From Muricauda sp. MAR_2010_75 (GTDB lineage: Bacteria > Bacteroidota > Bacteroidia > Flavobacteriales > Flavobacteriaceae), in assembly GCF_000745185.1 (NCBI RefSeq), contig NZ_JQNJ01000001.1, forward strand, positions 620,001-684,000: a stretch of 64,000 nt of DNA. The letters are read 5' to 3'. Under the pieces are notes generated by a model. It searched no databases. It was not told where the DNA came from and was given only the letters and a program-made list of their open reading frames with translations. Below, piece by piece: positions 23,760 through 32,340 of the stretch. Every line of letters begins with the position of its first letter. Position 1 is the stretch's first letter. A program made the position numbers and the translations under genes.

Positions 23760-25265
23760 ATGACCTTGACCAACACCAAGATCTTCCCCGTGTTACTTTT
23801 CCTCATGGCGCTGCCCATGACCGCCCAGACCATCAGCTCCAAATTGGTGGATGCCAAGACCCAAAAAGGCATTCCCTATGCCACCATCCAATATGGCGAG
23901 CACAAGGGCGTGATCACCAACGATGAAGGCCGTTTCAGTTTTTCGTTGGACGAAACCGCTGCCCCCGACTCCATCTACATTTCTTCCATGGGATACTCCA
24001 AAAAGGGGTTCACCCTGGCACAATTGCAGGACAGTTTGGTATTCCTTCAACCCAAGGCCATTGAACTCAGTGGCGTGTATGTCTTCGATAAGGAACTGGA
24101 CGTGGACGAGATCATCGAGAAAATGGTGGAACGCGTTCCGCAGAACATCAACAAAGCACCCGTAAAGCAACGCTTCTTTTTGCGGCAGTCCGAGTTTGCC
24201 ACCATCAACAAGGTGGACTTTGGTTTTAAAAAATCCAGTATTGCGGAGCTTAATAAGGAACTCATGGACAGCATTGCCCAATCCATCCCTAGAAATGGCC
24301 ACCACTACACCGAAAGTCTGGGCGACCTCTACAAAAACAACGGCAAGTACAAACTGGACATCATTAAGGCCGCCGATCTGTACGACAAGAACCAAGTGGG
24401 CTCTTTTGAGGAACTGGGCGAGCGCATGCAGACGATTTTTACGCAGAACATTAAACCAGATTCCTACCTAAAAATCAAATCGGGTATCTTTAGCCAAAAG
24501 GTGCAGGTAGATTCCATCCTTAGCGACATGGAAAAAGAGCAGGCCAAAGAGGCCGAGGAGCTAGCGCAAAATCTTGAAAAAAAGAAAAACTCCGGACTGG
24601 TGGACAGCCAACGTAGTGCTTTCAAGGAACTGCTCAACGAACTGTATTACAACGAGGACAGCAAACTGGACCTCATCTCAAAAACCCGGAAATACGAGTT
24701 TACCCTCGCCGGCTATACCGAAATAGAAGATGCCGGGGTGTATGTCATCGACTTTGAGCCCAAGCGTAGCAGTGCCGAGTTCAAGGGCCGCCTCTATATC
24801 AATATTGAGGACTTTGCCATTATGCGGCTGGATGTGCAGAACACGGAGCGCCTGCGCAATTTTAGGCTGCTGGGCATTACCTACCGCGAAGTGCTCTACA
24901 AGGGCACCATGCGCTTTGCCCAACTGCCCAATGGCAAGTACGACCTCCGCTTTATGGACTTTACCTTTGGCCGCTACTTTGCCGTGGACCGCCCCCTAAA
25001 AGTAATTGAAAAGAACAAGCATGTAAAGGGTCGCCGTAAGCAGAACGAACTCTCACTGAACATAGATTTTCGGATGAGCCCTACCCAAAAATGGGAACTG
25101 GTGGTGTTTGACCAAGCCGTGGTGCCCGAAGACCAGTTTAGTGAGTTTAAAGAGGACAAGACCGCCCGCGCCACCTATATGCCCACCTATGACCCCGAGT
25201 TTTGGCAAGGCCATACCATTATGGAGCCCAACCAAGCGATACGGGAATTCACTGTGGAAGAGTAA
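23760..25265 (+). CDS. carboxypeptidase-like regulatory domain protein, exported
   Basis: The 501-residue protein has a signal peptide (MTLTNTKIFPVLLFLMALPMTAQ) and then a CarboxypepD_reg-like domain at about 25-100 (SSKLVDAKTQKGIPYATIQY, GRFSFSLDE, DSIYISSMGY, QPKAIELSGVYV). The long rest is of the DUF5686/hypothetical type that often follows such a domain. The start was set at ATG 23760; the upstream open frame runs through repeats. Codons are strongly GC-ending, unlike the neighbouring AT-rich nuclease gene. A cell-surface role is likely, the function unknown. Confidence 0.82.
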   Translation: MTLTNTKIFPVLLFLMALPMTAQTISSKLVDAKTQKGIPYATIQYGEHKGVITNDEGRFSFSLDETAAPDSIYISSMGYSKKGFTLAQLQDSLVFLQPKAIELSGVYVFDKELDVDEIIEKMVERVPQNINKAPVKQRFFLRQSEFATINKVDFGFKKSSIAELNKELMDSIAQSIPRNGHHYTESLGDLYKNNGKYKLDIIKAADLYDKNQVGSFEELGERMQTIFTQNIKPDSYLKIKSGIFSQKVQVDSILSDMEKEQAKEAEELAQNLEKKKNSGLVDSQRSAFKELLNELYYNEDSKLDLISKTRKYEFTLAGYTEIEDAGVYVIDFEPKRSSAEFKGRLYINIEDFAIMRLDVQNTERLRNFRLLGITYREVLYKGTMRFAQLPNGKYDLRFMDFTFGRYFAVDRPLKVIEKNKHVKGRRKQNELSLNIDFRMSPTQKWELVVFDQAVVPEDQFSEFKEDKTARATYMPTYDPEFWQGHTIMEPNQAIREFTVEE

Positions 25266-25401
25266 TTTTAAGGGTTGAGTTTTTAGTTTCCCCACTTTAA
25301 CCTTTAACCCTTTTCCCGAAACCCGCAACTCGTAACTATTTACCCCTCTTGCCATATATGACATGCACCCGTTGCCGAAAAACGGTTTTCTTGCTCCTAT
25401 T

Positions 25402-25602
25402 ATGGAAAAAGACGAGACTTTTAAGGAATGGGTTGAAGATACCTACGGTTCTCCCGAAGAACTGGCTAAAATTCTGGATTATGGGATTGAAATGCTATTT
25501 TATTTGGAAGAAGGTTCTTTTGAGCAAAAGGAAGTGCAAAATGTGGTGGCTGCACTGAGGGGGATTGTTGTGGGGTTGAGATATAAAAACAAGCCTTTAT
25601 AG
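25402..25602 (+). CDS. small conserved hypothetical protein
   Basis: The 66-residue acidic, mostly helical protein (MEKDETFKEWVEDTYGSPEE..., YLEEGSFEQKEVQNVVAALRG) has no recognised motif. ATG 25402 is preferred; an in-frame ATG at 25363 would add 13 residues (MHPLPKNGFLAPI). The preceding 100 bp hold the imperfect pair AAGGGTT (25270-25276) and AACCCTT (25306-25312), perhaps a weak terminator. It is convergent with the nuclease gene, 37 bp apart. Confidence 0.6.
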   Translation: MEKDETFKEWVEDTYGSPEELAKILDYGIEMLFYLEEGSFEQKEVQNVVAALRGIVVGLRYKNKPL

Positions 25603-25639
25603 TATTCTAAAATTTGACCAACAGAGTAACTAAAGAATT

Positions 25640-27328
25640 CTATTGTTCTGATATCTCTTCAATAAACTTTCGAGCTGTTTCTAGTTCTGAATCATTTTTT
25701 AAATCTTTAATAAGAACATCATTAACCCATTTTGGCCCATGATTTGCAACTGATTTAACAAAGCTCTCTAACTCTCCAACTTCTACAACAAATATATTAT
25801 TAGATTTTAAACCCTTTATCAGTTTTTTATATGCTTGAGTTGGTTGTCCATTGGGAACAAATGATTCTCCAACTTGCTTAGCATGAGCCCAAGCTGAAGC
25901 CTTTTTTAATGATTTAGTAATTGCGGAAATTTTTTCCTTAGGCATATTTTTTTCAGAAACTGAATCAAATATGCTATCAATTTCATCTTTTAACTCTTTT
26001 GTTTCTAACTCTGGTCTTTTAGCTTCAATTGCAGCTTTAACAATTTTCCACTCCTTCTCAATATCTTTCCAATTTCCACCAGATTCTTCAATTATACTTT
26101 TCAATGGATTCACATCATTTAAAACATCAAAATCACATATCGTACATACTGGAACATTTAGTTTTTTTAACGCTTTTATGACAACAGGAATTCTGTGCTT
26201 ACCTCCACATTGAATGAACAATGTATCGGAATATGGTTTTGCTTTTTTTTCATTTACAGTAGACAGAATAGCGGAGTAAAATCTTGAATCAGAATCACTT
26301 TCACAAATTATTACTTTGCTATGAAACAATCCATCTAAAACATTGGTGTGCCGCAATAATGAATCTCCCCAAATGGAATTTATTTCTGCACTATTTAGCG
26401 TATTAACATTGTTAATACTCCCATTTCGCTGAATCCTAATAACTTTTAGGTTGTTTGAATTCCCTTCCAATAAACCTTTTAGAAAGTCCGTACTGTGACT
26501 TGCAAGCAATAACTGTCTATCGGCCGGTAAATCTTTAGCTAGCATCTTTCCTAATAGTCTTGCTTGTGGTGGATGTAAAAAAGCCTCTGGTTCATCAATA
26601 AAAAGCAAACTCTGATTGCCTATAAAGGCATTTAAAAGGACGCCTACAAAACTTCTCATTCCATCACCCTGTTCATGTAATAAATCTAATTCTTCTAATT
26701 TGGTTTGATAGGATTCTGAAAGTCTATCTTCCCCCTTTTTAATTACAGGGGCAATTCCAACATAGAGTGGAACTTCACTACCAGCATTCCTATGTACTAT
26801 TAAGTCAAGCTCAAAGGCTTGCCTGAAGTATCCATTAAACTTTTTCTCCAAGGTATCGGACTTTTGGATGATGTTAATTGGATGTCTTGGCGCCTCGGAA
26901 GTTAATTTAATATTTGGAGCAGGATTTGCAGCTTGCAATCTCGCTTCCGTTGTCAGGTTTTTAGAAAAAATCAATGATAAATCTCCAAACTCATTTCCTG
27001 ATTTTTCCCAAATTCTTTTGACATTACCTCCATAAATTCTATATCCTATTCCATTATACCAAGGTCTGTCCATATCAGTATGTTCAACCATTGAATTATC
27101 CTCCATCATTTTCAATACCTCATCGGATGAACCATATTTATCAAATTCAATAGATTTAATAACTTTAGTGTTAGTATTTTTAGTTCTTAACAAACTTGAA
27201 GATTCTTTCAGTAAAGCGCTCTTTCCAGAATTGTTCGGACCAACAACTACAATGATATCATTCTTGTCAAACTCTATCACAGTATTATCGCTAAATTCAA
27301 TTTTTTTAATCCAAACTTTTGGGTTCAT
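25640..27328 (-). CDS. OLD-family ATP-dependent nuclease (AAA + TOPRIM)
   Basis: The 562-residue protein has an ABC-type AAA ATPase with Walker A GPNNSGKS at 30-37, a signature-adjacent segment LHEQGDGMRSFVGVLLNAF near 217, Walker B LLFIDEPEAFLHPP at 241-254 and SHSTDF at 278. The TOPRIM domain follows with VIICESDSDSRFY at 339-351 and CDFDVLND at 398-405, giving the metal-binding acidic set. Overcoming-lysogenization-defect nucleases act in phage defence and DNA processing; this has the look of a solo (class 1-like) member. No UvrD-like GajB partner is adjacent. Codons are AT-rich and repeats flank the region, suggesting transfer. Confidence 0.88.
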   Translation of the reverse strand: MNPKVWIKKIEFSDNTVIEFDKNDIIVVVGPNNSGKSALLKESSSLLRTKNTNTKVIKSIEFDKYGSSDEVLKMMEDNSMVEHTDMDRPWYNGIGYRIYGGNVKRIWEKSGNEFGDLSLIFSKNLTTEARLQAANPAPNIKLTSEAPRHPINIIQKSDTLEKKFNGYFRQAFELDLIVHRNAGSEVPLYVGIAPVIKKGEDRLSESYQTKLEELDLLHEQGDGMRSFVGVLLNAFIGNQSLLFIDEPEAFLHPPQARLLGKMLAKDLPADRQLLLASHSTDFLKGLLEGNSNNLKVIRIQRNGSINNVNTLNSAEINSIWGDSLLRHTNVLDGLFHSKVIICESDSDSRFYSAILSTVNEKKAKPYSDTLFIQCGGKHRIPVVIKALKKLNVPVCTICDFDVLNDVNPLKSIIEESGGNWKDIEKEWKIVKAAIEAKRPELETKELKDEIDSIFDSVSEKNMPKEKISAITKSLKKASAWAHAKQVGESFVPNGQPTQAYKKLIKGLKSNNIFVVEVGELESFVKSVANHGPKWVNDVLIKDLKNDSELETARKFIEEISEQ

Positions 27329-27447
27329 ATGGGTTTGTTTACATTTTGGTCTCTACAATGAGCTAAACAGTATATAAGTATTTAAAACATTAAAAATCAA
27401 CCCAATATAAACTTTTTTACCAAATTATCTTACACGCTTGCGCGATA

Positions 27448-27950
27448 ATGCTTATTGCAATACACAATGTACAATTAGCAATAACACCCCTATGGTCCCC
27501 TCAAGGGGACAGTGCAATGCCCATCCTGTCACATCGAGCGCAGTCGAGATGCCTTGTCTACCTTTCGACTCCGCTCAAGATGACAAGGCCGGCATGTAGT
27601 CATTTCGATATGAGATGCAACGCATCGATTGAGAAATCTCATCCAATTCACAGATTTCTCACATTCGTTCGAAATGACAAGTAGAGATCCTGCGTCATGC
27701 CGAACTCGTTTCGGCATCCCATCCCAAAACAAAAGACCCTGAAACAAGTTCAGGGTGACGGTGACATTCGAGTAATTCGTTCCATTCTTGTCAAACCATA
27801 AACACCCCTAAAGTCCCCTGCCTGCGGCAGGCAGGCATGTCAAACCAAAAACACCCCTAAAGTCCCCTCAAGGGGACAGCCTTAATTGCGGATTTCCTGT
27901 TATCTTCGGGAAGATAAAATGGATTCCGCATCAAGTGCGGAATGACAAAA
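27448..27950. repeat. composite intergenic repeat cluster B
   Basis: The 660-bp stretch between the nuclease gene and the transporter is a mosaic of repeats: a CCCCTCAAGGGG module (27497), the TCGAGCGCAGTCGAGA-to-GATGACAAG module (27535-27588), an ATTTCGATATGAGAT/TTCGAAATGACAAG pair (27601-27681), the GTCATGCCGAACTCG...CATCCC hairpin (27694-27720), CAGGGTGACG (27752), CCTGCCTGCGGCAGGCAGG palindrome (27818-27836), a second CCCCTCAAGGGG (27868-27879) and GATTCCGCATCAAGTGCGGA (27922-27942). Cluster A uses several of these. No gene is seen between 27329 and 27447; it is AT-rich spacer. Confidence 0.85.
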
Positions 27951-27990
27951 TAAGGACGGCATTTACAACTTCCTAAAACATAACCCACTC

Positions 27991-29448
27991 TTGGCGGTCT
28001 CCACAGGGCTGCTGTTGCTGTTTTCGGCAGTGGTGTTCCTGTTTACGGAGTGGAGCTACCAATCCATTGAGGTACTCTCGCTCTGGGTGCGGAGCCGCTT
28101 TGGGTATTTTTACCTGTATCTGGGTCTCGGTTGTGTGCTGCTGCTCTTGGGCATTGCCGTATCGCCCTGGGGCAGGCTCAAATTGGGTCAACCCACCGAA
28201 AAACCGGAGCATTCCACCTGGGCGTGGGCCAGTATGCTCTACAGCACGGGCATGGGGGCCGGTATTTTGCTCAGGGCCGTTCAGGAACCTGTTTTTATGC
28301 AGCAAAACCCACCCATTGCCACCAACACCACTCCAGAAATCTTGGCACTGGAGTTCACCTTTTACCAATGGGGCTTTACCGCTTGGGCCTTTTACGGATT
28401 GTTTGCTCTGATCATTGGCCATGCGCTCTTTGCCAAAAACCAAAAAGTACTGGTGAGCAGTTCCATTCCGAAAAAATTCAAGGGCATCAAACGGGCCAAC
28501 GCAGTGGATATTCTGGCCATCATCACCACCGTTTTCGGGTTGATTGCCGCCATAGGGTTGGGTACCGCCCAGATTACCGGAGGGCTTAACCATGTGTTTC
28601 AGTCCGAGTTTGGGGTAATGGTTACCCTACTGCTGGCTATCCTGATTTCCGCCATTGCGTTTGTCTCCGTGTGGTTGGGGGTGGACAAGGGCATCAAAAG
28701 GATTTCCAAGTTCAATATTTTGGTGACGCTGCTGCTATTGGCCTTTGTGTTTGTCAATAGCAATATGGGGGATATTCTACTTTCCTTCGGAAGGGCCTCG
28801 TTCCACTACCTCATAGATTTTGTTCCGATGAGCATTGCCGTGGGGCGCTACAACCCTGGCATCGAATTCCTCACCGATTGGACATTTTATTATTGGGCTT
28901 TCTGGTTGGCCTGGGCTCCGTTTACCGGTATTTTTATCGCCCGAATTTCTCGAGGTCGCACCTTGCGGCAAATGTTGTTGGGGGTTTTGATCTTACCATC
29001 GTTGGGGACGTTCTTTTGGTTTTCGGTTTTTGGCACTTCAGCCTTTGAAATCATTGAAAGCTGGGGTAGCTACAACAATGAATTTGCTAGCGTGTTTTCC
29101 TCCATTTTTCTCTTTTTTGGGGAATATCCGCTTTCGGGACTGCTCAATGGCATCACTATTTTATTGTTGGTGAGTTTTTTGGTCACTTCGGTGGACTCCG
29201 CCGTATTTGTGTTGAGCATGTTCACGGACAAAGGCAATCCCAATCCGCAACGGAAACACCGACTTATCTGGTCCATCTTTATTTTGTTGGCCACCTTGGC
29301 GCTTATTCTTCTCGGCAATGCCAAACCGGATATTGATGTGCTTACCGCCGTTCAGAAATTGCTCATCATCACCTCCCTGCCCTTTGCCTTTTTTATGGTG
29401 TTTATGGCTGCGGTATTTTTGAGTGGATTCAAAGCCAGTGAACAATAA
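27991..29448 (+). CDS. BCCT-family transporter with uncertain 5' end
   Basis: The protein has at least 485 residues and belongs to the betaine/choline/carnitine transporter family, normally about 500 or more with 12 membrane helices. Landmarks are STGMGAGILLRAVQEPVF (usually GMGIGLMFWGVAEP), the conserved TM8-like WTFYYWAFWLAWAPFTGIFIARISRGRT and the C-terminal helix before FKASEQ. The reading frame is open upstream to 27946 and encodes IYNFLKHNPLL, which is what BCCT N-termini normally look like, yet there is no ATG, GTG or TTG upstream of TTG 27991. Starting at 27991 omits that part; ATT 27961 could be an alternative. Repeat cluster B ends within 15 bp. It probably imports betaine or choline-like solutes; it may be a damaged gene. 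Confidence 0.8.
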   Translation: MAVSTGLLLLFSAVVFLFTEWSYQSIEVLSLWVRSRFGYFYLYLGLGCVLLLLGIAVSPWGRLKLGQPTEKPEHSTWAWASMLYSTGMGAGILLRAVQEPVFMQQNPPIATNTTPEILALEFTFYQWGFTAWAFYGLFALIIGHALFAKNQKVLVSSSIPKKFKGIKRANAVDILAIITTVFGLIAAIGLGTAQITGGLNHVFQSEFGVMVTLLLAILISAIAFVSVWLGVDKGIKRISKFNILVTLLLLAFVFVNSNMGDILLSFGRASFHYLIDFVPMSIAVGRYNPGIEFLTDWTFYYWAFWLAWAPFTGIFIARISRGRTLRQMLLGVLILPSLGTFFWFSVFGTSAFEIIESWGSYNNEFASVFSSIFLFFGEYPLSGLLNGITILLLVSFLVTSVDSAVFVLSMFTDKGNPNPQRKHRLIWSIFILLATLALILLGNAKPDIDVLTAVQKLLIITSLPFAFFMVFMAAVFLSGFKASEQ

Positions 29449-29460
29449 ACAATTGACAAT

Positions 29461-29645
29461 GACCAATGGTCGTTCGGGTAAATTGGTGTAATTCGTGTCA
29501 AAACCTCAGAAGAGATTTCTCACTTTGATTTCGACTACGCTCAATCTGACAGTTCGAAATGACATAAGGCGTTCGAGATAATTCGTGGCATAGGTGTTAA
29601 GCCAAAAACAGATTCTTCACTGCGTTCAGAATGACAAGGGGGACA
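29461..29645. repeat. intergenic repeat cluster C
   Basis: The 197-bp gap after the transporter has AATTCGTGTCA (about 29488), AGATTTCTCAC...TTCGAAATGACAT (29511-29566), another AATTCGTGGCAT word (about 29579) and GATTCTTCACTGCGTTCAGAATGACA (29611-29637). These are the same classes as in clusters A and B. The pair at 29511-29566 can form an imperfect hairpin. Confidence 0.75.
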
Positions 29646-30581
29646 TTACTTTTTCGGCAAAAAGACCTCGGCCATCATACAACGCGCGCTGCCACCCCCA
29701 GAAGATTCAATGGTATCCAATGGGCTGTGGATGATGGCACAATGCTTTTCAATGGCCTTGATTTGATCTTCCCGAAGACTGTTGTAGGCTTGGGTGCTCA
29801 TCACCATAAAACGCTGGCCATTAGTCCCTATCACTTGGAGCATGTTTCCTGCAAAGTGATACAATTGCTCCTCAGTGATATCAATGATCTCCCTACCATC
29901 CATCTTAATTTGTTCCACCACATTTTTGCGCTCTTTTTTATCATCGATGGACTTTAAACAGATGACCACAAAAGTCTCCGCCATCGCCATCATTACATTG
30001 GTATGGTAAATGGGCAAACGTTCCCCGTCCACGGTTTGGTTGGCATGGAAAATAACTGGAAAGCAATCAAAATCCTCGCAGAATTCAATAAAAAGTTCTT
30101 CATGGGCCCGTTCCGAGAGCGCACAATACGCTTTTTGGTTGGCACGATCTTTTAGGATGCTGCCCGTACCTTCCAAAAAGACGCCCTCATCTTCGGCTGA
30201 GGTGTAATCCATGATATTGTTAATCACAAAACCTTCTTTTTCCAAGACCTCAAAAATATCCTCTCGGCGTTCTTTCCTTCGGTTTTCAGCAAACATGGGA
30301 TAGACGCAAATGGTGCCACTTTCATGGAAAGAGACCCAGTTGTTCGGAAAAATGGAATCCGGGGTGTCACGCTCCTTGGTGTCATCCACTACCATCACAT
30401 GGACTCCGTGTTCGCGAAGTACTTTCACAAAGGCATCGAACTCCTCTTGGGCCTTTCGGTTGATCTCCGCATTTTTAAGGTGCAGGTCTTCCTGAAAGTA
30501 ATTGTTGACCGCAGTCTGCTCATTCATCCGGAAATTCACTGGACGAATCATTAGAATGGTGTTTGTAATCTGTGCTCTCAA
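29646..30581 (-). CDS. ctlX: citrulline utilization hydrolase CtlX (pentein family)
   Basis: The 311-residue amidinotransferase/arginine-deiminase-fold protein of the CtlX type hydrolyses ureido or guanidino groups. Motifs are TILMIRPVNFRMNEQTAVNN at 8-27, DSIFPNNWVSFH at 75-86, FLEGTGS at 135-141, IYHTNVMMA at 191-199 and the nucleophile region SSGGGSARCMMAEVFLP near the end. The start at TTG 30579-30581 gives the family's short N-terminus before TNTILMIRP; ATG 30551 would lose it. It is 37 bp after the second pentein-fold gene on the same strand, so an arginine/citrulline breakdown operon is likely. Confidence 0.88.
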   Translation of the reverse strand: MRAQITNTILMIRPVNFRMNEQTAVNNYFQEDLHLKNAEINRKAQEEFDAFVKVLREHGVHVMVVDDTKERDTPDSIFPNNWVSFHESGTICVYPMFAENRRKERREDIFEVLEKEGFVINNIMDYTSAEDEGVFLEGTGSILKDRANQKAYCALSERAHEELFIEFCEDFDCFPVIFHANQTVDGERLPIYHTNVMMAMAETFVVICLKSIDDKKERKNVVEQIKMDGREIIDITEEQLYHFAGNMLQVIGTNGQRFMVMSTQAYNSLREDQIKAIEKHCAIIHSPLDTIESSGGGSARCMMAEVFLPKK

Positions 30582-30618
30582 TTCGTTTGTGTGTTTAGTT
30601 GTTGTAAGTGCGTAATCT

Positions 30619-31533
30619 TTATGCTCTAATGAGAGGCATGGTACTGCACCGAAGCAGCCCCTCTTGTTTGGCAATTTCGGCATAGGGAATCTCTTCTACT
30701 GTAAACCCTTGCTCGCGAAGCCAGTTGTTCAGTCGGGTGAAGCTCTTTTCCGAAACGACCACTTCGGGTGAAATGGAAAATACGTTGCTGAACATTTGGT
30801 ACATTTCATCCTTGTTGATCTCAAAAACATTGTCCTTTCCGAAGTAATCCACCAACCACTGGTATTCTTCCTCAATTAAAAATCCATTTTTGTGCAAAAT
30901 GGCCTTGTCTTTTCCCACCGGTTGAAAACAGCAATCTAAATGCAAGGCATTCTCCTTGGGGTCGGTGTTGGATTTTCTTAACTCAAAGGATTTTACTTTT
31001 TTATGGGGGAACATCTCTTGAATGTACTCCACCGCTTCTTTATTGGTACGTGCTGTGATAAAATCAGGATAATCTCGTCCCGTATAGGTGCCTATAAAAA
31101 TATAATCGTGCCAGGGCATTACGTCGCCACCTTCAATATGCACCTCTTCGGGCGGCCGAATGATTTTATTGGGGTCGATTTCATCCAATACTTCGTGAAT
31201 AGCAACAAATTCACGCTCACGATCAGGCAAAATGTTGGCATGGAACAATTTATCCTCAATCACAAAGGCAATGTCCCTCGAAAAGATTTGGTTGCAATTT
31301 TCCAGGACTTCTGGGCGATACACCTTAACCCCATATTTATGAAAGACTTGTGCAAAAGCTTCCATTTCCTTCACCATATCAGTTTCTTTGGGATAGGTAC
31401 CCGCCAAAATATGCTCCAAAGACTTTGGGTCATAGGCTTCCTCAGGGCCGGGAGTTGGGCCACAGCTTTGCGCTGTCCCTAAAATCACTGCCTTTAAAGG
31501 GCTTGTTTCGTCTACAATGTTTAACTGCATCAT
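30619..31533 (-). CDS. arginine deiminase/amidinotransferase-like pentein-fold protein
   Basis: The protein of about 304 residues has the guanidino-modifying fold. Visible are the FSRDIAFVIED segment near 88, EGGDVMPW near 135, LHLDCCFQPVG near 197 with the catalytic His, and the C-terminal active-site Cys in EGLLRCSTMPL. It resembles dimethylarginine dimethylaminohydrolase or glycine amidinotransferase-like proteins of Bacteroidota; the substrate remains open. MQLNI at ATG 31530 or the adjacent ATG 31533 are equivalent starts. It is first in a two-gene unit with ctlX. A TAGATTTG box lies 61 bp upstream. Confidence 0.86.
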   Translation of the reverse strand: MMQLNIVDETSPLKAVILGTAQSCGPTPGPEEAYDPKSLEHILAGTYPKETDMVKEMEAFAQVFHKYGVKVYRPEVLENCNQIFSRDIAFVIEDKLFHANILPDREREFVAIHEVLDEIDPNKIIRPPEEVHIEGGDVMPWHDYIFIGTYTGRDYPDFITARTNKEAVEYIQEMFPHKKVKSFELRKSNTDPKENALHLDCCFQPVGKDKAILHKNGFLIEEEYQWLVDYFGKDNVFEINKDEMYQMFSNVFSISPEVVVSEKSFTRLNNWLREQGFTVEEIPYAEIAKQEGLLRCSTMPLIRA

Positions 31534-31593
31534 ACCGTAATCATTGAAGTGGGTGTGAATTGAAAATAGGGATTTCCCCTAAAAATTTTAAGG

Positions 31594-31601
31594 CAAATCT
31601 A
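31594..31601 (-). promoter_or_regulatory. candidate -7 box for the pentein-fold gene pair
   Basis: TAGATTTG on the minus strand matches TAnnTTTG. Its last base is about 61 bp before the ATG of the arginine-deiminase-like gene. No TTTG is at -33, so this is a weaker call. The rest of the 276-bp gap is AT-rich, with a TTTTCCT/AGGAAAA pair (31617-31623, 31634-31640). Confidence 0.4.
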
Positions 31602-31758
31602 GTGTTTTGACTCCTATTTTCCTCCTACAAAACAGGAAAAAAGTCATTTTTAGATATGGGATTTAATCCGCTAAAAAATGGGAAATCCATAAATCTTAAC
31701 TACCTGTATATTAATACGTTAAAAAACACTATCTGATGTAAATTTTTATACCACAAAT

Positions 31759-31789
31759 GTTGCTTATACATTTTTAATTACTACATTTG
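31759..31789 (+). promoter_or_regulatory. Bacteroidota-type promoter
   Basis: GTTG at 31759-31762 and TACATTTG at 31782-31789 are separated by exactly 19 nt, close to the consensus TTTG-N19-TAnnTTTG. The -7 box ends 20 bp before the ATG at 31810. Same -7 word as the rpsL promoter. Confidence 0.75.
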
Positions 31790-31809
31790 CATTAAGATTT
31801 TTCCTACAC

Positions 31810-32283
31810 ATGAAAAAACTATTGATTTCATCCTTATTGGCCTTGGCAGTATTAGCGCTGTGGGGGCCTATCAATGCATTTCAAAAGAGCAAGAGTTCCA
31901 CAACCACAACATATTCCACTTTGGATCAAAATGTTGATTCTTTGTATTCCGCAAAGTATCAAGATTGTATTATGTTGAGTGACTTTCCTGATGATACCAT
32001 TTCACGTGACCATCTTACTATTGAGAGTGACTGGGACTTGATGAAGGTAAATGCTTTTATCAATAGATATGGACAAACTTTGGATTCTACCATTAAAAAC
32101 TTGAATGCCATAGATGCCCATAACTTTCTCCATAAAGAATTTGAACGATCAAAAAACACTATAACAAATACCAAGGATCTTTCATGGGTACGTGTTCACT
32201 ACCTCCAAGAGATCATGCGTATATGCTATGACAATGATAAGTCGCTGAACCTTGGCTCCAGTAACAATCCCCACAGCCTATAA
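31810..32283 (+). CDS. small exported hypothetical protein
   Basis: The 157-residue protein has a signal peptide (MKKLLISSLLALAVLALWGPINA) and a mature part rich in Ser, Asp and Asn, with no known motif. SDFPDDTISRDHLTIESDWDLM and KEFERSKNTITNTKD are distinctive. It has a well-formed promoter upstream and a bidirectional terminator downstream, making it a monocistronic unit of probably high expression. The function is unknown. Confidence 0.75.
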   Translation: MKKLLISSLLALAVLALWGPINAFQKSKSSTTTTYSTLDQNVDSLYSAKYQDCIMLSDFPDDTISRDHLTIESDWDLMKVNAFINRYGQTLDSTIKNLNAIDAHNFLHKEFERSKNTITNTKDLSWVRVHYLQEIMRICYDNDKSLNLGSSNNPHSL

Positions 32284-32292
32284 ACAAAAAAA

Positions 32293-32312
32293 GGGCGATT
32301 TTTCAATCGCCC
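32293..32312. terminator. bidirectional intrinsic terminator
   Basis: The perfect 8-bp stem GGGCGATT/AATCGCCC (32293-32300 and 32305-32312) has a 4-nt loop. A T-rich stretch follows on the plus strand, and a run of A before it gives a T-tract on the minus strand. It serves the exported protein gene and the convergent citrate synthase gene. Confidence 0.9.
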
Positions 32313-32340
32313 CTTAGTTTTTTTGACTGTCCCCCAAGTC

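Noticed and set aside
23793..24395. Minus-strand frame opposite the CarboxypepD-like gene
   Set aside because: GC-rich shadow frame; the plus-strand protein has a signal peptide and a recognisable domain.
25640..27328. Full Gabija system
   Set aside because: No UvrD-like GajB gene on either side; only the OLD-type component exists in the window.
27973..28593. Minus-strand frame opposite the BCCT gene
   Set aside because: Low-complexity Gly/Pro/Gln sequence typical of a shadow of membrane-protein codons.
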